A program made the position numbers and the translations under genes. The notes beneath the pieces were generated by a model. That model saw nothing but the letters and a program-made list of their open reading frames with translations. It had not been told where the DNA came from and made no database searches. DNA of 24,242 nucleotides, taken from contig CAZPQG010000012.1 in assembly GCA_964588685.1 (NCBI GenBank), positions 1 through 24,242 of the forward strand. The letters run 5' to 3'. Every line of letters begins with the position of its first letter. Positions within the stretch are counted from its first letter, which is position 1. Below, piece after piece: positions 7,993-15,880 of this stretch. The stretch is from CAYVBW01 sp964588685 (GTDB lineage: Bacteria > Patescibacteriota > Microgenomatia > UBA1400 > PJMF01).

Positions 7993-8047
7993 AATGCAAA
8001 TTTAATGATTACTTAATGTTAATAATTAGTTGCAGACTGGTTAATAA

Positions 8048-9436
8048 TTAGTGAGCTGATTTGTATTCCAGGTAGTGATGAATCAAGTCAACAATTTTTC
8101 CAGCTTGTTTTAAAGATATATTTTGATGAGTCGGCAAATTAATAATAGTTTGGGCTGTTTTTTCTGCCTGTGGACAAGACCCCGGCTGATAGCTGCTGTT
8201 AAAGTCAGTGCTGCCGCTGTCTACCGGCCGGCGATACCAACGGTCAGACAGATGAATACCCTGGGTGGCTAAGAATTTCAGCATAGGTTGCACTTCTTGC
8301 CGGCTTGATATTAGTAAAGGCAACCGTAAATTAGTGCCGCGTTTAATGTCATTTCGATTGATGGGTAATTTAATTTTTTGCAGCCGATGCAAGCGATTAA
8401 AGTAGTAATAAGCAATTTTACGCCGATGGTCTAATTGCGTTTCTAATTTTAACCATCTATCTAATAGTAATTTTGAAAATCTAGCCGGATATGGCTGATA
8501 ATGATGATGCGGGCTTTTGATTGAAGTGCTTAGCAAGTTGGTTCTTTTTAACAGCCAATGCAGCATTTTACCTAATCCCAGGCTATAAGTATGTCTGATC
8601 AACCAGGTTAAGAAAGGGTAAAAAGTTAAGGCTCTAAGCTGTTTTTGAGTAGTTTTATTAAAACTACGGCCTGTTTTTAGAGGTGGTAGCGATTTTACTT
8701 GGTTCTTGAAAATTACTGCTCCGCCGATCACTGCATCTAAAATTTTATCTCTGCCGAACGACAAAATGACAGCGTCAGCTTGCTGGCTGATTGGCTGCCT
8801 TTGTTGGTCAACTGCTCCGACCGCTTGCGCTAAATCAGCAATCAGCAGTATCTTATTTTCCTGACAGTATTTATAAATTCTGCTTACTTCATCAGGATAG
8901 CCTAAAGTGTGCTGTAGAATAACAGCTTTAAGCCGGCCTGGTTGAGGGCTTGGTTTAATTTGGTTTGGTTGGGCTTGGTTTGGTTGGCGTTGGTTCAGCT
9001 TGACTTGGTTTGGTTTGGCTTGGTTTGGCTTGGTTTGTTCTGCATCGGCCGGTTCTAGTTCAGTTTGGCCTAGCTGCCGTTGATTAGCCTGGTTTGCCGC
9101 TTGTTTAATTTGTTCTAAACTGACCCTTAATTTACCCGGAGCTAGGTCAAAATAACAGGCTTGCGCTCCGACTCTTTTAATAGCTTCTTCAATCGAACTG
9201 CAGCTGAAAGCCTGTGTTAAGACTTGATCATTCCGGCCAATACCATACGCTTGTAAGCAATATTCAAGGGCATCTCTGCCGTTAAACAGCAAGACTGCCT
9301 GTCCGTCAAAATATGCTCCTAATTGGTTAGTAATATTTTTTTGGGCTGCTGTCGGCCGAGCGGCAAATATCTGCCGGCCGCTAAGCAGGACTTCGCGCCA
9401 GCTGTAATTTGAGCCTAAGCTGTTAAAAATTGGCAT
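8048..9436 (-). CDS. DegT/DnrJ/EryC1-like PLP aminotransferase with a repeat insertion
   Basis: The 462-residue protein resembles the DegT/DnrJ/EryC1/StrS sugar aminotransferase family. It has the N-terminal loop AVLLFNGRDALEYCL, TQAFSC, the LIADLAQAVGA segment with the Asp (201) that would contact the PLP ring nitrogen, and SFGRDKILDAVIGGAV with Lys231 as the likely PLP lysine. The C-terminal half is diverged and rich in Arg, His and Tyr. Residues about 113-167 are a low-complexity insertion containing five in-frame copies of a 5-residue repeat x-(K/Q)-P-N-Q. The insertion lies between two core elements and probably forms a surface loop. The start lies in a 19-bp tandem duplication that makes a second ATG 19 bases upstream in another frame. 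The gene is 30 bases after the MurF-like gene. A role in making an amino sugar or similar wall precursor is inferred. Confidence 0.82.
   Translation of the reverse strand: MPIFNSLGSNYSWREVLLSGRQIFAARPTAAQKNITNQLGAYFDGQAVLLFNGRDALEYCLQAYGIGRNDQVLTQAFSCSSIEEAIKRVGAQACYFDLAPGKLRVSLEQIKQAANQANQRQLGQTELEPADAEQTKPNQAKPNQVKLNQRQPNQAQPNQIKPSPQPGRLKAVILQHTLGYPDEVSRIYKYCQENKILLIADLAQAVGAVDQQRQPISQQADAVILSFGRDKILDAVIGGAVIFKNQVKSLPPLKTGRSFNKTTQKQLRALTFYPFLTWLIRHTYSLGLGKMLHWLLKRTNLLSTSIKSPHHHYQPYPARFSKLLLDRWLKLETQLDHRRKIAYYYFNRLHRLQKIKLPINRNDIKRGTNLRLPLLISSRQEVQPMLKFLATQGIHLSDRWYRRPVDSGSTDFNSSYQPGSCPQAEKTAQTIINLPTHQNISLKQAGKIVDLIHHYLEYKSAH
8960..9034 (-). repeat. 15-bp coding tandem repeat (x-K/Q-P-N-Q, five copies)
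   Basis: Seventy-five bases encode TKPNQ, AKPNQ, VKLNQ, RQPNQ and AQPNQ, followed by degenerate IKPSP and QPG. The DNA unit on the minus strand approximates GCCAAACCAAACCAA. Copy number changes would keep the reading frame. Confidence 0.9.
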
Positions 9437-9456
9437 AGCTGTTAAAAATTGGCATA
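9419..9456. repeat. Perfect 19-bp tandem duplication over the aminotransferase start codon
   Basis: GCTGTTAAAAATTGGCATA occurs twice back to back on the plus strand (9419-9437 and 9438-9456). Read on the minus strand each copy contains ATGCCAATTTTTAACAGC. Because 19 is not a multiple of three, the upstream ATG (9455) opens a 10-codon frame, MPIFNSYANF, ending at 9423, which overlaps the true start at 9436. Confidence 0.9.
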
Positions 9457-9466
9457 TATTTTTCGA

Positions 9467-10948
9467 CTAACTAGTTTTAAGAAAGTTTTGCAGCCAGATT
9501 GGAATCCAGCCTTCTGTTACTACTAAATCGTGCTCGCTTAAATTAGTTAATAGTTTTTTTATTTTTTCTTTTTGATCTATTAAATTATGATTAAACACGG
9601 CTGAGAATTGTTCTTTGCCTGCCGGGCCGGTATAAATTACTTTATCAAATATCGGCTGCGCTTTTTTAGCTAATTGTTGATGAATGGTTGTTGACTTTGG
9701 GCCTAAGTCAATTATGCCGCTGGTGATTAAATATCTCTGTTGGATATTTTTTATCACAGCAATTTGTTGGCTTAAGTCAATAACGTCGGTAAAAGCTGCA
9801 GGGTTGGTGGTTCGCCCGTCATCTAACAACCAAAATTTGCTTGATTGCTGCTTGAGAGTAACAAACCAGGGCGGCGGAGTAAATGTTTCTAAAGCAGTGC
9901 CAATTTGTTGTGTAGTAAGCTCCATCTGTCGAGCTATGGTGATGGCTGCTCGTACAGCTGATAAATAGCGTCGTCCAACTAATTGAGTAGTGATTTTAGT
10001 GTTTTGATAATTAAAACAGAGTTGAGCCTTGTTGTTTAAATGCACCGAGCTGAATTTATGTTTTGCTTTTGGTCCGGTGTAAGAAATAATTTGTTTGGTG
10101 TTGCCGGCAATTTTCTGTTGAGCATAATGAGTAATTTTTTTGGTCCCTTTATCTTGAGCATTAATAAACACCAGCCCATCAGCAGGCAAAGCTGTGATTA
10201 ACTCAGCTTTGGCTTGAATAATATTGTTAATAGATTTGAAAATGGCTAAATGTTGAGCTGCTAAGCCGGTAATGACAGCCCAGTCAGGTCTGATTTTTTT
10301 AGCTAACCATTTGATCTCTCCTTTTTTATAAGCCGCGTATTCTAATACCATTATTTTTTCCCCTTGATAGCGTTGGGCAATATCTTTTGATAAGCTCAAG
10401 CGGGTGTTAAAAGAGCGCTGAGTAGCAAAAACTGGTGTTTTTTTTCGCAAAACATGCGCTAATAAAATTTTGGTGCTGGTTTTACCATAGCTGCCGGTGA
10501 TGCCGATGATGTGTGGTTTTGACTGCTCGATTTTTTGTTGAGCTGCAACCATAAAGTATTTAACTTGCTGCTTAAAAATTAGAGCCGTAGGTAGGCTGAC
10601 AATTAAGACTAACAGCGGCAGCAACAAGATGATGCTGCCGCAGGCAAACAGCCACAGCCACCAGACTCTATTCCAAAAAAGAATTAAAATTAGCAGCACT
10701 GATAAATCCAACAGTAAAGTGACTACAATAATTCGGGCAGTAATTTGAGGCCTAGTTAAACCGGTTCGAGTAAAATCTTTTTTAGCAGGAAAAATTTTTA
10801 GTAAATCTGGTCGAGCTGTCTTATTAGTTAAAAAATTTAGATATCGGTCCCAGCGGTACTCTTTTTGCTGCAGGCGTGTCAGCCACAGAAGACCTCTAAT
10901 AAAATACAAGGGCAGAAATAAGGTTAAAATTAATAAATTAAGCCACAT
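9467..10948 (-). CDS. Membrane-anchored MurF-like Mur ligase
   Basis: Mur ligases join amino acids or dipeptides to UDP-MurNAc substrates using ATP. In this 493-residue protein the first about 135 residues are hydrophobic and contain roughly three membrane helices (2-22, 70-91, 95-120). The ligase core follows: the P-loop TGSYGKTS at 151-158, RSFNTRLSLSKDI, the MurF-like VLEYAAYKKGEI (around 201-212) and TGLAAQHLAIFKSINNIIQAKAEL in two parts, where the His and the AKAEL match MurF. The last third fits the C-terminal ligase domain, with DDGRTTNPAAF as a MurF-like loop. Canonical MurF is soluble and has a Rossmann-like N-domain that is absent here, so this is a MurF relative rather than a proven MurF. 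It lies 19 bases after the hydrolase gene and 30 before the aminotransferase. The stop is TAG. Confidence 0.85.
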   Translation of the reverse strand: MWLNLLILTLFLPLYFIRGLLWLTRLQQKEYRWDRYLNFLTNKTARPDLLKIFPAKKDFTRTGLTRPQITARIIVVTLLLDLSVLLILILFWNRVWWLWLFACGSIILLLPLLVLIVSLPTALIFKQQVKYFMVAAQQKIEQSKPHIIGITGSYGKTSTKILLAHVLRKKTPVFATQRSFNTRLSLSKDIAQRYQGEKIMVLEYAAYKKGEIKWLAKKIRPDWAVITGLAAQHLAIFKSINNIIQAKAELITALPADGLVFINAQDKGTKKITHYAQQKIAGNTKQIISYTGPKAKHKFSSVHLNNKAQLCFNYQNTKITTQLVGRRYLSAVRAAITIARQMELTTQQIGTALETFTPPPWFVTLKQQSSKFWLLDDGRTTNPAAFTDVIDLSQQIAVIKNIQQRYLITSGIIDLGPKSTTIHQQLAKKAQPIFDKVIYTGPAGKEQFSAVFNHNLIDQKEKIKKLLTNLSEHDLVVTEGWIPIWLQNFLKTS

Positions 10949-10967
10949 ATATTAATCTGTTTCAAGT

Positions 10968-11968
10968 TTAATTTGAAAAATTGGTTTGTAAAAATTGAAT
11001 AATTTTTTGATAAAGCAAGTGAGGACGGCGGTAATAAACGTTATGACCGCAGTCAGGAATTAAGATTAATTCACTCTGGTTGATGCCGTCAGCAAAAATT
11101 CTAGCATTTTTGACCGGAGTAAATATGTCCTCCGCTCCCCAAAAAATCAAAGTGGGTGCTGCAATTTTTTTTAAGTCAGCCCTGACTTCATCTTTTAATA
11201 CTTGTACCATGGTTTGTTTTAACAACGGTGATGCCTGATAATAATCTTTTTCTCCGGCCAGCCAATACAAAAATTTTCTGGCGGCTTTTTTTACTTTGCC
11301 AAAAAGTAATTTGTTACCTATAACGGCCGGGATTAAAAAGAGAGTTCGTTTTAATTTTTTGGACCAAGTTTTTTCAACGATGCCGGCCGGGGCTATCAGC
11401 ACCAGGCCTTGCAGGTTTTGTGGTTGAGCCGCTGCTGCTCGACAAGAAATTTGTCCGCCAAAAGAGTGACCGATGACTAAACAATTTTTATCACTATTTT
11501 TAATCTTAGTTAATAACCAGTCAGCGTAGTCATCCAGCGTCCATTTTTTAGTGAGTGGCTTTTCAAAACCGGGGACAGCTAAATAATCAACGCTGTAACC
11601 GGAGTTACTTAGTAAATTTATTAAGGGTTGCCAGCGATTTTGCATTTCTTCATCAACGCTCCAGCCGTGAACAATGAGAATATCAAGGTTGGGAAAAGTG
11701 GCTTGCGCCTGTTTTACTTGCGCCTGTTTTGCTTGCGTCTGTTTTGCTTGCGTTTGNNNNNNNNNNNNNNNNNNNNNNNNNNNNNNNNNNNNNNNNNNNN
11801 NNNNNNNNNNNNNNNNNNNNNNNNNNNNNNNNNNNNNNNNNNNNNNNNNNNNNNNNCTTGCGCCTGTTTTACTTGCGCCTGTTTTGCTTGCGTCTGTTTT
11901 GCTTGCGTTTGTTTTGTCGATGATTGTCTTGCCAGTGATTCTTTTGTTGGTGATGGTTGAGTGGTCAT
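10968..11968 (-). CDS. Alpha/beta hydrolase, gene interrupted by an assembly gap in its N-terminal repeat
   Basis: The catalytic part has the full triad layout: oxyanion strand ILIVHGW, nucleophile elbow GHSFGG, GAEDIFTP with the acid and CGHNVYY with the His. A naive start at 11645 would remove the HGW strand, because the frame continues upstream through ATFPNLDILIVHGWSVDEE into a repeat K-Q-x-Q-A/V and then the N gap. On the far side, an ATG at 11968 opens MTTQPSPTKES leading into the same repeat. The two gap flanks share 55 identical bases. Merging them removes 155 bases and gives 846 bp, exactly 281 codons plus stop, in one frame; the triad would then be Ser117, Asp229 and His257. The real repeat number is unknown. 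It is the first gene of the minus-strand envelope cluster, 19 bases before the MurF-like gene. The substrate is not predictable. Confidence 0.85.
11702..11911 (-). repeat. 15-bp tandem repeat (K-Q-T/A-Q-A/V) holding a 100-N assembly gap
   Basis: The bases 11702-11756 and 11857-11911 are identical over all 55 positions and flank exactly 100 N (11757-11856). Each flank is made of 15-bp units (plus strand CTTGCGCCTGTTTTG and variants). In the frame of the hydrolase they encode KQTQA, KQTQA, KQAQV and KQAQ. The 100 N is a placeholder, not a measured length. Confidence 0.95.
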
Positions 11969-12082
11969 GATTCTGAAACGAGGCCTTTTTACCAAAAAAT
12001 TAGCTGGAAATTAGCGAGCGTTCTGTATTTATATTAATTAATAAGCACCAAATATTTGAGCAATACTTAATATTTTACCCGG

Positions 12083-12102
12083 GCAGCTGCAGCTGAGCAG
12101 CA
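12083..12102. repeat. GC-rich palindromic block beside the divergent promoter
   Basis: CAGCTGCAGCTG is its own reverse complement, and GCTGC pairs with GCAGC across AGCTGA, so this block can form a hairpin. It directly borders the 28-bp palindrome on its left and is much richer in GC than its surroundings. A protein-binding site is possible; nothing proves it. Confidence 0.35.
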
Positions 12103-12130
12103 CAATAAGTCTATTATAATAGACTTATTG
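12103..12130. promoter_or_regulatory. 28-bp perfect palindrome, likely divergent promoter or operator
   Basis: The left half CAATAAGTCTATTA is the exact reverse complement of the right half, with no spacer. The centre carries a TATAAT on each strand (12115-12120 plus, 12113-12118 minus). It stands between the minus-strand envelope operon, whose first gene starts at 11968, and the plus-strand DUF4012 gene at 12192. Neither side has a clear -35 box. No T-run follows on either side, which argues against a terminator. Confidence 0.5.
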
Positions 12131-12191
12131 ATAAAAAATATTAAACAGAACTGGTTTATATCAATTTTCGTATCCAGCTAATTAATTAAAA

Positions 12192-13937
12192 ATGCTCCAC
12201 AAATTAAAACAAACTGCACCAATATGGTTAAAATTGTTAACAGGACTGTTCGCAGCTCTGGTCAGTTGTTTAATTTTAACTATAGCCGGCACGGTGTTAG
12301 CTGTTGGTGCTGCACAGAAATTTGATGTCAAAGCAACCGGCCAATATGCCGGCTGGGCTCAAATAACTTTGGCCCCTCTTCGTTGGGTGACTGTTAATCG
12401 ATGTCCACTAGTTAAAGCCTGGGACAATATTTTAAGTATGGGGGAGCTTATACCTGTTTTAGAAAAAGAAATTTATGCTTCCTTGTTAGCTCTGGACGGC
12501 ACTGCTTTGCCAACAGAATTAAAACAGCAGCGTCTTGATTTTGATCAAGATTCCAAAAAACTCGAGCAGAAAGTGCTTAGCTCCGGGTTGATCACGCAGA
12601 TAGAACGCCTGGCTCACTTAAGCACTCAAACCTCGCACTATGTTAATCAAAGTCGGCTCTTGAATTTTTTGGTGCCTGATCAACAGCAGCAAAAATTACT
12701 AGAGTTAGTTGAGTTAACACAAGCTGCTCATTATTTTTTAGATCATTTTGCGGCCGGAGAACATCAAGTGGTTGTCTTGCTGCATAATAATGACGAGATT
12801 AGAGCGGGCGGAGGTTTTATGGGTTCAGCTGCTCATTTTTCTTTAACAAACGGGCAAATGAGCCGGCCGATTTTTTATGATATTTATGATTTAGCCGGCC
12901 AAGTTGACGAGCTTGACCCGGCTCCGGCCGGAGTGGAGCAGTATTTAAGCGCCGGCACACAAAAATTAGCTTTGACTGACGCTAATTGGCAGGCTGATTT
13001 TAGCCGTTCAGCCCAAGATATCTTAAAACTTTTACAGCAAACAGATTTGCCGGATACTGATTTACTAATAGCAGTTAATCTTGATTTAATACGTGATATT
13101 TTGTCTGTTATCGGGCCCGTGTCTTTGCCTGATTCTGCCGTCAATCAAACAGTAACAGCTAACAATTTAAGCCGGCTGGCGCGTCAAAATCGTTATGATT
13201 TTTTTGCTGGTGATAAACAGAAAAAAGTATTTTTGCAGCAACTTTATACAGCTCTTAAACTGGAGTTGGTGCAGTTAGAGCAAGCACAATTATTGCACTT
13301 GGCTGCTGAAATAAGTACTGCTGCACAGGCTAAGAAATTTTTTTTCTATAGTGTTCAACCGTCAGTGCAAGCCTTGTTGGTTGACCATAATTTAGCTGGA
13401 GTTATTAATCCGGCTGCCGACCATTTTTTATATTTAGTAGAATCAAATGTAGGCATTAACAAGGCTAATCAAAATATTGAGCGGGTAGTAGAATTGACAA
13501 TTAATGCTGAAACTATTTTTTTAAAAATAATTTTTGAAAATCTTAACCACCCTTTATCAGCAGAAGAAATAAAAATAATTCACAACAACCCCGATTTTTT
13601 GCAGGCAGATCATTTAGGATATGTTAATTATTTAAGATTGTTAACAGATGTAGAAATAAAAAAAATTACAGCCAACTGTAATGGCCAGACCAAAGAATTA
13701 CAAGAAAAACAATTAGTTCCTACTTGGCAGGGACAGGCTTATCAGCTTGGTTTTTTATTAACCGTTCCGGAGCAAACTGCAGCTGAGTGCGAAATTATTA
13801 TCTCACCAGCGGCAACAATTGAACCGGACAGTGAATGGGCTATTATTAAGCAGCCCGGTTTGCCTCCAACGAGGTATAATATTAATCACTTTGATAATTT
13901 ATTTGAGACGGTCCTCAATCAGGATTTAAAGTTCTAA
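12192..13937 (+). CDS. DUF4012-family membrane-anchored envelope protein
   Basis: The 581-residue protein has one N-terminal membrane helix (about 13-40) and a large outer part. The hallmark of DUF4012 is clear at residues 194-212, where VVVLLHNNDEIRAGGGFMGS matches the family's strand-NN-E-R-x-x-GGF-G pattern, followed by a segment describing D-I-Y-D-L (around 230). A segment near residues 295-310 (DLLIAVNLDLIRDIL) also fits the family. The function of DUF4012 is not established; the fold shares features with LytR-CpsA-Psr type proteins, so wall polymer attachment is a possibility only. The start has no Shine-Dalgarno sequence. It ends three bases before prfB, so the two are probably translated from one mRNA with coupling. 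Transcription probably starts in the palindrome near 12127. Confidence 0.85.
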   Translation: MLHKLKQTAPIWLKLLTGLFAALVSCLILTIAGTVLAVGAAQKFDVKATGQYAGWAQITLAPLRWVTVNRCPLVKAWDNILSMGELIPVLEKEIYASLLALDGTALPTELKQQRLDFDQDSKKLEQKVLSSGLITQIERLAHLSTQTSHYVNQSRLLNFLVPDQQQQKLLELVELTQAAHYFLDHFAAGEHQVVVLLHNNDEIRAGGGFMGSAAHFSLTNGQMSRPIFYDIYDLAGQVDELDPAPAGVEQYLSAGTQKLALTDANWQADFSRSAQDILKLLQQTDLPDTDLLIAVNLDLIRDILSVIGPVSLPDSAVNQTVTANNLSRLARQNRYDFFAGDKQKKVFLQQLYTALKLELVQLEQAQLLHLAAEISTAAQAKKFFFYSVQPSVQALLVDHNLAGVINPAADHFLYLVESNVGINKANQNIERVVELTINAETIFLKIIFENLNHPLSAEEIKIIHNNPDFLQADHLGYVNYLRLLTDVEIKKITANCNGQTKELQEKQLVPTWQGQAYQLGFLLTVPEQTAAECEIIISPAATIEPDSEWAIIKQPGLPPTRYNINHFDNLFETVLNQDLKF

Positions 13938-13940
13938 ATT

Positions 13941-15044
13941 ATGAATAAAAAAAATGATCCGGCTGCCATTATTAAACAAGCTAAAGATTTATTAGCTGAA
14001 ATAGACGCTACAGCTTTAAAAGAGCAGCTTTCTGCTTTGCAGGCAGAAACTTTACAGCCTGATTTTTGGGATCACACTTCAGCACAGGAAACTATGCAGG
14101 AAATTGGCCGTTTAAATAATCGCTTAGCACAAATACAAGAGATTGAGCAATTAAAACAGGATTTAAGCACCTCTCTCACTTTATTGGCAGAAACTGATCA
14201 GAGCGGCAAGAAAGACTCTGTGCAGCAATTACAGCAAGAAGCTAAACAGTTGGCAGCTCAATTGGATGATAGAGTACAGCAGCTTAAAATCGAAAAATTT
14301 TTGAGCGGTCGTTTTGACCGCAATCACGCCATTATCTCAATTCATCCGGGTCAAGGCGGTACTGAAGCTATGGACTGGGCTTCGATGCTGGCGAGAATGT
14401 ATCAGCGTTATTTTGAGCGCAAAGATTGGCGCTTTGAATTTATTACAGAGATAAAAGGGGAGGAGGCTGGTATTAAAGAAGCAGTGTTTGAGGTTAAAGC
14501 TCCTTTTGCCTATGGTTATTTAAAAAAAGAAAAAGGCACTCATCGTTTAATTAGACTGAGTCCTTTTAATGCAGATAACCTCAGGCAGACTTCTTTTGCT
14601 TTGGTGGAAGTAATGCCGGTAGTAGATAAAGAGATAGAAGTTGACTTGAAGGATGAAGATTTAGAGTGGAATTTTACTCGTGCCGGTGGTCCCGGCGGGC
14701 AATCAGTTAATAAAACTAACAGTGCGGTAGAATTAACACACAAGCCAAGTCAAATTACAGTCAAGAGCCGGCAGGCTAGAAGCCAGGTGGCTAATAAAAA
14801 ACAAGCTTTAAAGATACTGAAAGCTAAACTGGCTGCTTTGCAGGAACAAAAAATGGAGCAGAAATTAACCCAAGAAAAAGGCTCTTATCAGCCGGCCAGC
14901 TGGGGAACTCAGATTAGAAATTATGTTCTGCATCCATATCAATTAGTGAAAGATACTAGAACCGAGGTGGAAACTAACGATGCACAGGCAGTCTTGGATG
15001 GAGAGCTGGAGCCGTTTATTACTGCCTTGATTACGGAGGATTAA
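13941..15044 (+). CDS. prfB: Peptide chain release factor 2
   Basis: RF2 ends translation at UAA and UGA. The 367-residue protein has the helical N-terminal domain with QPDFWDH, the SPF recognition tripeptide at 207-209 that distinguishes RF2 from RF1, and GGQ at 252-254 in RAGGPGGQSVNKTNSAVELTH, overlapping fragments of the universal motif that triggers peptide release. The C-terminal WGTQIRNYVLHPYQLVKD is also typical. The gene is a single continuous frame, so the self-regulating +1 frameshift found in many bacterial prfB genes is absent. Presence of RF2 is evidence that UGA is a real stop here, although no gene in this window uses it. The start is three bases after the DUF4012 stop. Confidence 0.97.
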   Translation: MNKKNDPAAIIKQAKDLLAEIDATALKEQLSALQAETLQPDFWDHTSAQETMQEIGRLNNRLAQIQEIEQLKQDLSTSLTLLAETDQSGKKDSVQQLQQEAKQLAAQLDDRVQQLKIEKFLSGRFDRNHAIISIHPGQGGTEAMDWASMLARMYQRYFERKDWRFEFITEIKGEEAGIKEAVFEVKAPFAYGYLKKEKGTHRLIRLSPFNADNLRQTSFALVEVMPVVDKEIEVDLKDEDLEWNFTRAGGPGGQSVNKTNSAVELTHKPSQITVKSRQARSQVANKKQALKILKAKLAALQEQKMEQKLTQEKGSYQPASWGTQIRNYVLHPYQLVKDTRTEVETNDAQAVLDGELEPFITALITED

Positions 15045-15101
15045 GTATTGCTGACAATTAAAGCAAAATTTATTAAGACTGTTTTGGAGCAAAGCAGCTT
15101 G

Positions 15102-15110
15102 TGGTATAGT
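15102..15110 (+). promoter_or_regulatory. Extended -10 promoter for the gene at 15182
   Basis: TGG followed by TATAGT forms an extended -10 element. The start would be near 15117, giving a leader of about 65 nt. A -35 is not evident, which is common with extended -10 promoters. A small hairpin, TTGAT-TTGT-ATCAA, lies just after it. Confidence 0.45.
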
Positions 15111-15181
15111 TGATTTGTATCAATTTATTATCAATCTATTTAATAAGAAAAAAATAAAATAAAATAAACTATCATCATTTT

Positions 15182-15880
15182 ATGAACAGCTCTTCGGATC
15201 AAATTGAACAAATAAATCTATCATCTCAATCAAATCAAGCTGCTGCTGAAACTGACTCTGAGTCTACTCGACAGGCAGCACAACAGGCGGCTTCAGCCGA
15301 TGAAGATCAAACAAAGACAACCTCCAATCAAATTGCGGTTGACGAAGCTAATCAAATCAGTCAAAATCAAAATTTCAATGGGGAAAATGGCTTAACGGTT
15401 AACCCCATTGCTTTTAGCAAGGATAAAGCAGACATGAATAAAAAAAGTAAAAAAATAACTCTTATTATTAGTCTCATGGCTTTAATTGCTGGCGTCAGCA
15501 CCGGTTTTGGAGTGCATCGTTTGCAGTCTCAACACAGCGGAGTAGAAACAGAACCGACTCAACGCGTGGCAGGTGATCAAGTTAAAGCGGGTGATGTTTT
15601 TGGTTTACAAGAGGAGGAGATATTTAAAGATACTGCTATTGGTTATTTGGAGGCTGGCGGTATTAACGGTGAAGGGTCTCATAAACTGTTAAGACCGGGC
15701 GGCAAGAGCCAAACTGTTTATTTAACTTCTACGGCTACTGATTTAGATCAATTAGTGGGGATGGAGGTTAAAGTATGGGGCGAAACTTATCGCGGTCAGC
15801 AAGCCGGTTGGTTAATGGATGTGGGTAAAGTTGAAGTGCTTGAAGTTGAAGGCGAAGTCCCGTTTGAAGAAGAAATGTAA
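15182..15880 (+). CDS. Single-helix membrane protein with a small outer domain, unknown function
   Basis: The 232-residue protein has an acidic, Ser/Gln/Ala-rich, probably disordered N-terminus (1-85), a membrane helix at about 92-110 and a compact C-terminal domain (about 135-222). The domain includes GYLEAGGINGEGSHKLLRPG, then strands QTVYLTSTATDLDQLVG and MEVKVWGETYRGQQAGWLMDVGKVEVLE, split here into short stretches. The strand pattern with V-W-G-E-T and D-V-G-x-V-E-V resembles small OB-fold-like domains in hypothetical Patescibacteria proteins, but I cannot name the family. It ends in an acidic tail. It has its own likely promoter and is followed by a 380-bp gap before ftsE. Confidence 0.75.
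   Translation: MNSSSDQIEQINLSSQSNQAAAETDSESTRQAAQQAASADEDQTKTTSNQIAVDEANQISQNQNFNGENGLTVNPIAFSKDKADMNKKSKKITLIISLMALIAGVSTGFGVHRLQSQHSGVETEPTQRVAGDQVKAGDVFGLQEEEIFKDTAIGYLEAGGINGEGSHKLLRPGGKSQTVYLTSTATDLDQLVGMEVKVWGETYRGQQAGWLMDVGKVEVLEVEGEVPFEEEM

Noticed and set aside
11628..11995. Plus-strand Cys/Leu/Phe-rich open frames across the N gap
   Set aside because: They are the antisense of the K-Q-x-Q repeat in the hydrolase gene and have no gene-like start or homology.
13941..14020. Programmed +1 frameshift in prfB
   Set aside because: The gene is one continuous frame with no internal TGA and no CTT-TGA site.
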